DNA of 64,000 nucleotides from Latrodectus hesperus (taxonomy: Eukaryota > Arthropoda > Arachnida > Araneae > Theridiidae). Shown piece after piece: positions 26,609 to 44,579 of this stretch. The notes below the pieces were generated by a model, which worked only from the letters and a program-made list of their open reading frames with translations, searched no databases and was not told where the DNA came from. Both the position numbers and the translations under genes were made by a program. How positions within the stretch are numbered: the first letter of the stretch is position 1; each line of letters begins with the position of its first letter. The DNA lies in assembly GCA_037975125.1 (NCBI GenBank), contig CM075850.1, forward strand, positions 74,629,890-74,693,889. Direction: 5' to 3'.

Positions 26609-28384
26609 AAATGTAAACAAGAAAACCTTGTACTATATTTGGGATATTTGGGAAAAAAAGTTTTTCTTGTTCTAATGGATATACTTATACCAATGAATAC
26701 CCTTTTTGGAATATTTTATTTAGCAATATTATACTTGAAGATGATTACAATAATTGACCAATTTCTCTTATTTCATACCTAGTGACTCGAGAAATATGTT
26801 GAAGGTAACCATCAAGGCAAAAAAATAAATATTTTAAAAACAATACTCAAGTAAATTCATTCGTTGAGATTATCAGATTCAATGATTATGTTTCTTCCGT
26901 GTTACATAACTAAATAGAATGATAATTCAAGCTCTTATCCTACGTTTTCAAAGAAAAGTGAAGAATAATTGGCAAAAAAGTAGCCAAAAAGTGGACAGAC
27001 GATGCGTGAAATCATTATATTCCTGACTTTATTTTCTAGGTCAGTGTTAGATTTTTATAACTGCTGATCGAAGTTTAAGCTGCCTTAAAAAGCGTATATA
27101 GATAAACTTGTCTTTAAATAAAAAAGCTCCCAGATCTAACTTTTTGTGTTTAAAGCAATATTTATTGTACGAGTTTTTTCAATGTTGAATTGTCAATATG
27201 TTAAAATAGCTAAGGTTATTTTGGATCTAGCAATTTTTAAGAATTCATTCTTCTTTTCATCAAATGATATTGCTTTGGTCAAATTTACTTCTGAAAAATT
27301 TGTCTTTAAATAATAAGGTATTAAATTATTAAAAATGACGCTTTGGTTGTATGTAAGTCATCTACTTAAGTATAATGAATCACTTTTATGAATTAAATAC
27401 CTTTGATTCATATGTCCCTTTCGCTTTCAAGCATCTGTTATACATCCGTTAAAAACAACAAAATTAGTTAAAGCAGTTTAGATTGCTAAATCTGAGTATA
27501 TGGTACTGAGTGACTCTCTTTCGAAAAGTGTTCTGGTAATTTCATTATATCCGTAATCTGATTTCGTAAGAATTTAAATAGGCATTTTGATTTTACTTCA
27601 ATGAATAAAAACAAATAACTTTTAAATTAATTATGAATTCAATGTTAAATTATTAAGGAAAGTTTTTTATAAACTGCCTTATAAATGTAAACCTGTTTTT
27701 AATGAAGCAAAATATTTCATTATATTTCTCAAATGCCGATAAGTTCAATTCGCTAAATTATCGTCTAAAGAAAAAAATAAAATAAAAAGATTCGATAGTT
27801 TATAATTAGGAAATAAAAAAACAAGCATTAAGCAATAAAGATAAAATAAGTATTATCAATTCTAGATTGAACTGTTGATTTTGGCTACATTTAACAAATT
27901 TCACTTTCCAATAGCTTTGTGAAACACATTTGAAAATTATCAGTATAATGTCATATATAAGTTTTTTTCTTAAAAATTTCTAATTTCTGCAAAAAAGGAT
28001 TGATATCTATGTGATTTCACTTAATTAACATTAATCATAGGTTTTGATTCTAAATTCAATCAATAAATCGATAAAAAAATCATTGAAAATTAAAGAACAA
28101 TTCAATTATTAATGTGAAACTGAACCAATCGAAAACTATTTTTAGAATTTAAATCTAATTGACTTTTTTAATTATAATGGATCAGATAATAATACTAATT
28201 AAAAAAATTTGCTTTGTATCATCAGTTAATGTATTAACATCATTACTAGAACTATATAATAAACCTATTGACAACAATTTTGGTAAAAATAAAACAGAGT
28301 AATAGTTTGGTCTAGTAAATTTGCATTGGCAATGTTATATATTTTTATTGGTATACATTTTTATTGGGTTAAAATAGCTCACAC

Positions 28385-28435
28385 TGATTGATCTTTGACT
28401 AAATCTTTGACTGGCTGATTGACTCTTTGATTGAC
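28385..28435 (+). promoter_or_regulatory. Cluster of PBC (Extradenticle/Pbx)-type TGATTGAT/C words
   Basis: TGATTGAT (28385-28392), TGATTGAC (28416-28423) and TGATTGAC (28428-28435) lie within 51 bases with tttgact spacers. TGATTGAT is the classical PBC homeodomain site. The cluster could also be slippage of a short tttgactgattgact unit, and no neighbouring gene is known here. Confidence 0.25.
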
Positions 28436-28502
28436 TTAAAATTTTTCCACTTAAAGGAAATTCTTCACTAGCTTAACTAATATAATTTAAAATTAATACC
28501 AG

Positions 28503-28777
28503 TGTAACATAACGCGGCGTGGTTCTCGTTATGCTTTCCGAACTGCAGCTTTGTACCACGAAAATGTCGCCTTCAGGATATTTCATTGACACAAAATACC
28601 TGACAACACTTTTATTTGATAATAACATAGACAAACATTAATTATTAATACAAACATAAAGTATAGATACATATATCCGGGAGTGGGACTTTCGCTACCC
28701 CTCCTCCTATCAATTCTCCCTTTCCTTCTCTTCTTCGCCCACGTTTTCCTTGTGTCACCGACTGGCGCACCCTCACA
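28503..28777 (-). mobile_element. Solo LTR, 275 bp, with 5-bp target duplication
   Basis: The segment begins TGTAACAT and ends CCTCACA, giving the canonical TG...CA (TGT...ACA) LTR ends. It is flanked on both sides by the direct repeat accag (28498-28502 and 28778-28782). A 5-base target duplication fits Gypsy, BEL/Pao or Copia integrases. It is visibly richer in GC than its surroundings. On the minus strand it contains an AATAAA (plus 28611-28616), so the minus strand is the likely transcribed strand. No internal gag-pol region or second LTR lies in the window, so recombination between two LTRs probably left this solo copy. The family cannot be assigned without a search. Confidence 0.8.
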
Positions 28778-28782
28778 ACCAG

Positions 28783-30232
28783 TTCTTTGAATTACTTTAA
28801 ATTTCTTTAAAATCGTGAAAATTTTTTAAGTTATATAGAGATATAGATAATAGAATTATGTTGGAAAAGTAAATTACAATCACCAAGAAAATTTTAAAAT
28901 AAAAATGCATTTTTCTTTAATAAAATTAAAATTTTAATCATGCAAAATTTGAGGATCGAAATTACAATACAGATTAAAATTTTATTATTATAAATATTTG
29001 TTTTCTGAATATGAACAGAAAGTTTGCAATACTTCTAATTTCGCATTAATAGTTTGTATGTGCTTCGTTAACTCTATACAGATCCTTTTTTTTCAAATTA
29101 AAAATGAAACATTATTTACGAATCAATGGAGGAAACATCATTTAAAAATTTTAATGTTTAATGAATTAAATCAATTAAAAAATTTTATTGTCTGAATGAG
29201 TCAAGGAAATTGAGAAAGTCTTGTACAAATGATTTGATTAAGTTGCATGTGAAAACAAATCAAAGCAAGCTTTGGTCATTTAACGGAAAATGGTTAATGT
29301 TATTGCAGTTAAATGTTATTAATTTTTTATATATTTGTTATAATAAATAAATGAATAAATGAATTTATTTTATTTTGAAAGCTTTTATAAGACACTATGT
29401 TCAAATTAAAACATTGTCAGTAACAACTGATAAAGTAATAAAATGTTTACCTGTGGTATTGTTGAAAAGAAATATGTCTTCAAAGTGTTATTATTATTCT
29501 TTAGAGCGTTAATATAAAACTTCTTTTGATTTCTTTTTTATTAAAAACATTGTTAAGTCTTTATAATTATTATTGTTAGGATTCATGTGTGTAAAATTTG
29601 CAAACATTCTTCGTTGTTTATTAAACATCAATTACCGATAATATTTTCATATTACAGTATTTTTATAATTGTAATTCATTAATTAATGAAATTATTATTA
29701 TGATTTACAATTATTGACATTTTATTTCATTTACGTATAAAATTTCTCCACTTTTCAACAAAGTATAATTTTTACATATATAGTAACATTTTGTGTTTGG
29801 TTTTAACTTATGCATGATTTTGCTTTCATTAATATCCATTGTTAAACATTTAATTGCTGTAAAGAATAGACGTCTGATTATTCATCTTATACAATTCTTT
29901 TTCTAAATTTGAATTGCCACGAAAATTTTGAGTCATATATTGGTCAATTTGTTTCTCCTTATTTAGGTAGATTGGGGTTTTTCTTTCACTAGAATTTATA
30001 TAATCCATACGTGGTCTGGTTTCCCTCCAAATTGAAATTGCGATTTCGTAGCTATTGCTAAAAGAAATACACTATTTCAAAATTAACTGCAACCAAAATA
30101 AATATTTGCTGAAATTTTATTTCCTTCTGATTTCCTTCATAGTAAATGAAATGCTTATAAAAGTAAATTGGGTACACGATCCACTGTACAATTTGTCCTC
30201 AAATTACTATATTTCGTTCTTCTTCTAAGTCA
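28783..30232. other. AT-rich region without recognised genes
   Basis: I see only AT-rich background. The 65-codon frame at 28998-29195 has background composition and no recognisable feature. Confidence 0.55.
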
Positions 30233-30478
30233 CTACAGCCTGTTACAGGCCAAAGCCATTCCTAATGGTTGTTGCCACCTGGTGCTATCCATTGCAGGGC
30301 TCCTCAAATTTCTTTTACATATCAGATTAAAGTCCTTTTTGACTGAATCAAACCACCTAATTGGTGGTCTTCCTCGTCTTTTGTTTCCCATGGGATTAGT
30401 AAAAGGGAACTTTTTTTCTGGGTTTGCATTGTCACAGATAGGAACAATTGATCTAGCTATTGTACATTTGATATATTT
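30233..30478 (-). pseudogene. 3' coding tail of a non-LTR retrotransposon
   Basis: A minus-strand frame of 81 codons, open from the stop at 30479-30481 to the TAG at 30233-30235, reads with the C-terminal tail typical of LINE ORF2 proteins of the jockey/RTE-like kind. The order of features is NPMGNKRRGRPPIRWFDSV, then VKKDF, then a stretch of the form RNLRSPAMDSTRWQQ-LG-AL ending in RL. In this family that Arg-rich GRPR-RW segment follows the reverse-transcriptase domain and sits just before the stop codon. The catalytic domain itself is absent and the upstream sequence decays within about 80 residues, so this is a 5'-truncated, dead insertion. No clear poly-A tail or target duplication was found. 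An opposite-strand 104-codon frame is a shadow. Confidence 0.65.
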
Positions 30479-30481
30479 CTA

Positions 30482-34168
<3,687 letters not shown>

Positions 34169-34228
34169 ATAGTAATTTTAAAATAACATTAAAATTATAT
34201 AACTTTAATGTTATTTTAAAATTGCTAT
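34169..34228. repeat. Long inverted repeat, 25-base arms, one mismatch
   Basis: The arm 34169-34193 and the arm 34204-34228 are reverse complements at 24 of 25 positions, with 20 contiguous perfect pairs next to the 10-base loop. It lies immediately upstream of the SINE-like block at 34230 and could mark a small palindromic element or a cruciform-prone site. Confidence 0.8.
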
Positions 34229-34229
34229 A

Positions 34230-34340
34230 GCATATGGGCTAAGTGTGACCTAGTGGAAGGATTGCGTTCTTCAAGCAAAAAGAGTCTGCCTTGATCCCAC
34301 ACTCTATTGAGCAAAAGTTGAACAAGAGATGAATGTTTTG
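34230..34340 (+). repeat. Degraded tRNA-like (possible SINE) head
   Basis: An A-box-like word (tgacctagtgg, about 34248-34258) is followed some 40 bases later by a B-box-like word (tctgccttgatccc). The spacing suits a tRNA-derived SINE head, but both boxes are degraded and the downstream body only loosely resembles the two SINEs at 13-14 kb. Assignment is tentative. Confidence 0.35.
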
Positions 34341-34466
34341 TTTCTGCTATCTGCATAAAAGTCTATTGATATAAGTATCCGAGAGTTTATCAGGTTTCTA
34401 CATTTGCAACACGCGAATATGTCTCACTATCTATGAAAATTCCCCTGGAAGGCCATTTAGGCGATG

Positions 34467-34690
34467 GTTATTATAAGTGCTTTACTGCACACTTAAATTG
34501 TACAGTAATTGATGCCAAAGGTATAGAATATATAACTATATATAATGATAACAAGTCTGAAGAATATATTGTCATCCAGAAAGTTATTATAAATGTCGTA
34601 CAGCAGCTCTAAGTCGCTTAAGTTGATGCTAAATGTATAGCAAATATGACAATAATGATAACATATTTGAAGAATGCATTACGTAATAAA
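34467..34690. repeat. Diverged tandem duplication, 116-base period
   Basis: A block starting gttattataa(g/a)tg recurs at 34467 and 34583. Shared landmarks follow in order: tt-a-ttgatgc-aaa-gtatag, then aatgataaca, then gaagaat-(t/c)att. The copies differ by many substitutions and short indels, so the duplication is old. Confidence 0.75.
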
Positions 34691-36270
34691 ATAATTTACA
34701 GTAAATAATGAATTAAAAATGATCTTTAATTGTAATTGTAGAAGGGAATAAAACTACATGGAAAGCATTTTCTATGAAAATGGAACATGTTTATTAGCTG
34801 AAAATTAATCTATAGACAAATATCATAAATTCAGAGGTAATAAAATAGAAAAATTGACATAATTAACTGACTGAGCTTTAAAAATTAGTCATGTTTATTG
34901 AAAACATTTTACATAAACAAATGAATCCAAAAATTTTGGTTCAAGTAAATATGAGAGAATTATTTATTTTCTGTTGATGCATGAAATATAAAAATATAAA
35001 TAAGCAACAGGTTTTTCTAAGCTTGTTCTAAAAACAAACACTCTAATTAAATGTTTTACTTTGTATCTGCTTAATTTTATTACGCGGATAACCAAGTCGC
35101 AATAATGAGAAAAAGGTGTATAAAAGTAATATTAGCTGTACTAAGGAACCATAGGCTACGTTAAACAACATGCATCATATCGAAGCAATAAATTTTTCTT
35201 TTATTTGTAAGCAAATTGTTGGCAGCCTAAGCATTTGATCATATTTCTTCTATCATTCCAAAGAATTTTTTTCTACATTGCATTATTTTTGCACGTGTAT
35301 TTTCTATATTATCCTTATACATGGTTTTTTATGAAATGATTACCTTCAGTTTTTGTGTGCTGTCTTAATTTTTTGAACAATGTATGTTCTTAATTTGAAA
35401 AGCTGGACTATCAAACGATAAAAAGTGTTTGAGAAATTTAAGTGTACTTTGTGATTATTTGAAATCCTGAATATTTCAGAAATAGTTGTACTTCTTTAGC
35501 AATGAAACAATATAAAAAAAAGATTAGAAATTTTACAGAGTTTAACAAAAATTTTGATAAATTTTTTTTTCTGTCAGTCATCGAAAACTAGTGCAAAATT
35601 AGTAACTTTGGAACTACGGAATTATACATTAGTAACAATGAATGCACTGAGAAATTTATTAAAAAATTATCATTTTTTTGTTTCCCTTTTTCTCCGATAA
35701 TTTAGATGTGAGATGTGTTTAATCTACTAAAAATGTAAAATAACGTTTGGAATTTTTTAATCTCTCTTTTAATCTTTAGAGAATAGAATTATTTAATAAA
35801 GTATAAATCAAAAACTTTCCACAATATCTTTCTATGTACACAGAATGATGTACAAATAATGATATGTTTATGTTCTAACACCTCCATAAATAGACTGCAT
35901 TTCACGATATAAGCAAGCAAACTTAATATTACCTCTTACGATTTTCATTAGTGATAAAACTCAGTGCATTTTTGCATATATTTTGAATATTTGACCTAAT
36001 GATAATTCATTAAATATTTTCCTCGTTATCCAAATGGATTTTTAGAAAACTCACTATGCTATTCTGAATTCAATTCTTAGTTGGAAATCTATTGGTTGCT
36101 ATGCAGAATTGAAGAAATAGGTATGGAACCTAAATTTAAGATGTAAATCAAAATATCAGTTGCAATCGCAATTCTTTTCAGAGGCGTTATTCTAATAAAC
36201 AATTGAAATCGTATAGATATCTCTGAACCAAGCATAATTAATTAAAATATTCAAATAATATATTTTTTTC
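34691..36270. other. AT-rich region without recognised genes
   Basis: AT-rich background; nothing supportable was seen. Confidence 0.6.
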
Positions 36271-36534
36271 TCATGTACTACAAGAAAAAATTATTAAATT
36301 TTTTGATAAATTTTTTAGTTGTTCAACAATATAATCAAACAGATTTTCAGTTCTTCTTTGAATTTTCTTTTCGTTAATTTCAAATTTGTTAACAATTTCA
36401 CATCGCAATTTCTCAGAAAAATCGAATGCATTACGCGACAAAATTTCATTAAATAATGAGGGACCAGTTTTAGCAATTAAGACCACGATTTGTAAACTAA
36501 TTATAAACAAAATCATCCACCTGTGAAGACCCAT
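36271..36534 (-). CDS. Orphan frame with a signal-peptide-like start (candidate)
   Basis: This 87-codon minus-strand frame begins with an ATG in a reasonable context (attacaATGGGT). It starts MGLHRW followed by a hydrophobic stretch of about 15 residues (MILFIISLQIVVLIA), as expected of a signal peptide or anchor. The remainder is charged and probably helical (around residues 28-75, with one Cys at about 45). I do not recognise it. The preceding 150 bases on the minus strand are less AT-rich than usual and contain no stop-dense low-complexity tract, which might be a 5' untranslated region. No TATA box, splice partner or poly-A signal ties it to a gene. It could be a first exon of a secreted protein or a chance frame. 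Confidence 0.25.
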   Translation of the reverse strand: MGLHRWMILFIISLQIVVLIAKTGPSLFNEILSRNAFDFSEKLRCEIVNKFEINEKKIQRRTENLFDYIVEQLKNLSKNLIIFSCST

Positions 36535-38055
<1,521 letters not shown>

Positions 38056-38216
38056 AATGCCGAAATTGTTTATTAAGTAATTTATAATTATTCATGTGTC
38101 ACCATATTATCATGTTATAATACATTACTAACTATATCAATATTAAATAATGTATTGCATTAAACAAATCCCATTCAATCAAATAATGCTTCTGAACAAC
38201 ATTTTTCATTTAATAT

Positions 38217-38600
38217 TGCTAAAAATCAAAAATAGAAATTAAAATAATCCTGTCAAGTGATATGGAGCTTAACACTTTTCAATGACTCTGAAAATATGCA
38301 TGCATGTGCCAAATATTGTATTATTGCTAACATGAATATTATTTGAAGCAAAAATTCTATACTTTGACATAATGTTATGTTCAAAAGCTTCTAAGCAACA
38401 TCTTTCAGTTAAGAATATTGCTAAAATAGAAATTAAAAATAATTCCGTCAACAGATATGGAGCGTAAAAGTTTTTATCGACGTTGAAATTATGTATGCAA
38501 GTGTCAAAGATTGTGTTATTGTTAATATGAAATATTATTTAAACTAAAAATTCTATACTTTGACGTAATATTATCTTCCATGGACTCTAAGTTTAATTTG
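38217..38600. repeat. Diverged tandem duplication, about 190-base period
   Basis: Two adjacent copies start at about 38217 and 38410. Shared blocks in order are aatagaaattaaaa-aat, then cagatatggagc or its relative tgatatggagc, then gtcaaa-attgt-ttattg-taa, then attctatactttgac-taat. Substitutions are frequent, so the duplication is not recent. A 60-codon minus-strand frame inside copy 1 is not repeated as an open frame in copy 2, which argues against coding. Confidence 0.8.
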
Positions 38601-40309
38601 ATCCTTGCCACTATGGAACAACGGAAGATCTCCTTTCTTGATACTTATTAGTACCACTCAAAATATATGAAAAACACTATTAAAGCAAATTTTGAAAGAT
38701 GTTAAGATATTCATACAGTTGTGATAAAGTATCAAATTTCACACAAATTGTGCCTTTAATATACATCATCAGATATTTCCCCTCAATATATAAGCTTTAT
38801 TGTAGATTTTGATGCATTTATATTGATGTTTTTATTAATTTCAAATGAGATTCATGTCAATGAACATACCTTGCATTATTTGCAATGAATTTGTAATATG
38901 GACAAAAAGGACGTTTGTAAATTCTTTGTCCTACTACAAGCTCTTTCACTTTTTGTATTAGGAAATATGTCAATAGCGCTTTTATTCTTATCGTGTAGTA
39001 AATACATAAAGAGAAATTCAGAAATCTCACAAAGGAAAGAACACTATTGTGAAAATGTTTTGCTATTAGAAACCTGAACGATGTTGAGTTAAAAAAAACT
39101 CCAATCAAAATGAAAGTGAAGAAATAGTTACAAGTTCATTGGATTGTTTTATATGTAGTGTCAATTATACTTTGATATTTATTAAAATAGGGAAAACCTT
39201 GAGCCAAAAACATCCATTACTTCTCAGCAGTTAGAAATGAAAGATTCGTTGAATTCTCTTATTAAATTCCATGAAAGAGCTTTTCGATAATATAGAATTT
39301 TTGATAATATAGAAAAATAAAAGAAACTTGTTATCATTCAAAGCTATAATAAGTAGAAATCAGAAATTAAAATCCTTGAGTAATTTCCTTCACACGTGAG
39401 ATAATTAATTTACAACAATGTGTTCAAGATCTCCACGGCATAGAAATAATTGAAATTTTCAAAAAGAAAATGAAGAAATATGTCAAATTCAATCTCAATT
39501 TTCATAATTTAAAATCAAAAAGAGGAGAAATGAGATCTTATATCGCATTCCAAAAAAATTCAACAAATATTGTAAAACTTCTGAAAATTCGATTAAATTT
39601 TTTGTACATTTAATTAATATTATCAAAATTTCAACGTAATCGGTACATATCAACACTTGTTTATCTTTTAAATTTTTCTTGTAGTTGAATGCTTCATTTG
39701 CCAAATCGATTAACCATATAAAACAAGAATCTGAAAAAAAAACTACAAAAAAAGTATATAATATTTTATTAAGATCAATATTTTTATATTCTTATTTATG
39801 GTTTTTGTGGTATTAATTTTTATTATAAGTGAAGTTTGTTTTAATATATGCAGATATGTATAAATGTAATCTTTTAAATTAAAATTTCATGAAATTCAAA
39901 AGTGGAATTAATCGATTTGGCATATGAAAATTTAATTAATCAACTTAATAATCCTTCTGTTATCATTAATGATTTCGATAGTGATTTATTAAGTTGTAAG
40001 TTATTAATAAATTAGTTATAATGCCCTAGTAAATACCGTTAACCAACTGACTCAAGAAAAGATTCTGTTCATTAATTGTGATTAAATGAAATAGGGAGAA
40101 AAACATATTTTCAAAATATGTTGCTTAGTATTTAAATTTTCTAACAAATCATTATTTTTCATTTGTTTAACTTTGATATTAAATTCAATTGAATTCTAAG
40201 TGACTTCATGCTTTTAGTAAACTTGAATTTGAAATAAAGCATTTTTTTCATCACATTTGTAGCAATTTTTTTATACAAGTTGATATCAACAGAACATCAA
40301 ATATATAGC
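38601..40309. other. AT-rich region without recognised genes
   Basis: Short frames of 69-83 codons at 38857-39108 and 39495-39704 on the minus strand show no recognisable domain or splice context. The rest is AT-rich background. Confidence 0.5.
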
Positions 40310-40545
40310 CACCCACTCTATATGGTGATTATGACCCTTGGCTCTCACAAAGTAAGCTCGGGTTCGAATCTCGAATCAGGCTTAGATGTAAGACTGGGGA
40401 AAAAGTCGGGCATTCTGACTGTAAAGGATCCCAGTTTTGAAAAAAGCAGAGCACCCATCTGCTCCTCTCTGGAGTTATCATTCTCGAAAATAAATGCTCT
40501 CTACTTCAACTTGTTGTCCTTTCTCAAGTATACCAGATAAGAAGA
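40310..40545 (+). repeat. SINE-like element with good B box
   Basis: The word ggttcgaatctc (40361-40372) matches the polymerase III B box, and a degraded A-box region lies about 40 bases upstream. The body from about 40380 to 40545 is far less AT-rich than its surroundings, with landmarks such as ggaaaaagtcgggcattctg and gagcacccatctgctcctc. That composition shift and the B box suggest a SINE of a family different from the one at 13-14 kb. The 86-codon frame here follows this composition and is probably not a gene. Confidence 0.55.
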
Positions 40546-40737
40546 CGTGACAAGAAAAATCAACTATGTAAGTTTTTTAAGAATATATTTCAGATTGTTT
40601 GAAACTATATAAAATATTTGAAAATGCACAAAAACATAAATTAAACATTTATATTTACATTTCTAATAAATTTCTCCCATTGTTTGTTATATCATATACA
40701 TTTTAATGGTATAAAATTAACTTTACACGCACTGACG

Positions 40738-42960
<2,223 letters not shown>

Positions 42961-43330
42961 AAACTCATTAGTGGACTTAAAAACTTTTTCTACTGTTTGC
43001 CAAGAAACGCGTCACTAAGTACGCGAAATATTTAGTAAAAAAAATATATATAAAAAAACCGGATCACGCTGGTATCTCACAAACAAAAAAAAACTGACTA
43101 GCGAGTCCACTAATGTATCTTTGCTTGGGGAGGGGTGGTCTGCCGTAAAAAAATACCAATAATGGCAAAATGGCAGAGAATGCCTGAGGGTGACATGCCT
43201 GGCCTTGGTTTTCCCCACCAGCCAACGTCAATGCCTCACCTCTGATACATCAAAAAAGAAAAAGAAAGAAAGAAAAAAAAGTCGCCCACTGTACACTTGA
43301 AACTGGTGCACAGAGCGCTTCAAGGATTTT
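42961..43330. repeat. Unclassified GC-richer island, possible repeat element
   Basis: From about 43070 to 43330 the DNA is clearly less AT-rich than its flanks and ends in an A/G-rich run (gaaaaagaaagaaag). The 12-base word cattagtggact (42966-42977) recurs inverted at 43104-43115. A 67-codon minus-strand frame covers part of it without recognisable motif. The composition break and the A-rich tail suggest a retroposed element, but no A/B boxes, long terminal repeats or clean ends were found. Confidence 0.35.

Positions 43331-44579
<1,249 letters not shown>

Larger units (their letters stand above)
23902..28384. other. AT-rich region without recognised genes
   Basis: No supported coding sequence was seen. 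It contains a 12-bp-stem inverted repeat (25642-25678) and a 47-bp block duplicated at a 120-base period (26440 and 26560). The rest is AT-rich background. Confidence 0.55.

Noticed and set aside
40361..40372. Possible intact tRNA gene at the B box
   Set aside because: I could not fold a full cloverleaf: the acceptor stem and anticodon arm do not pair, and the A box is degraded, so a SINE-like origin is more likely.
43015..43218. 67-codon minus-strand frame in the 43-kb island
   Set aside because: No domain, signal peptide or splice context; the island looks more like a retroposed element.
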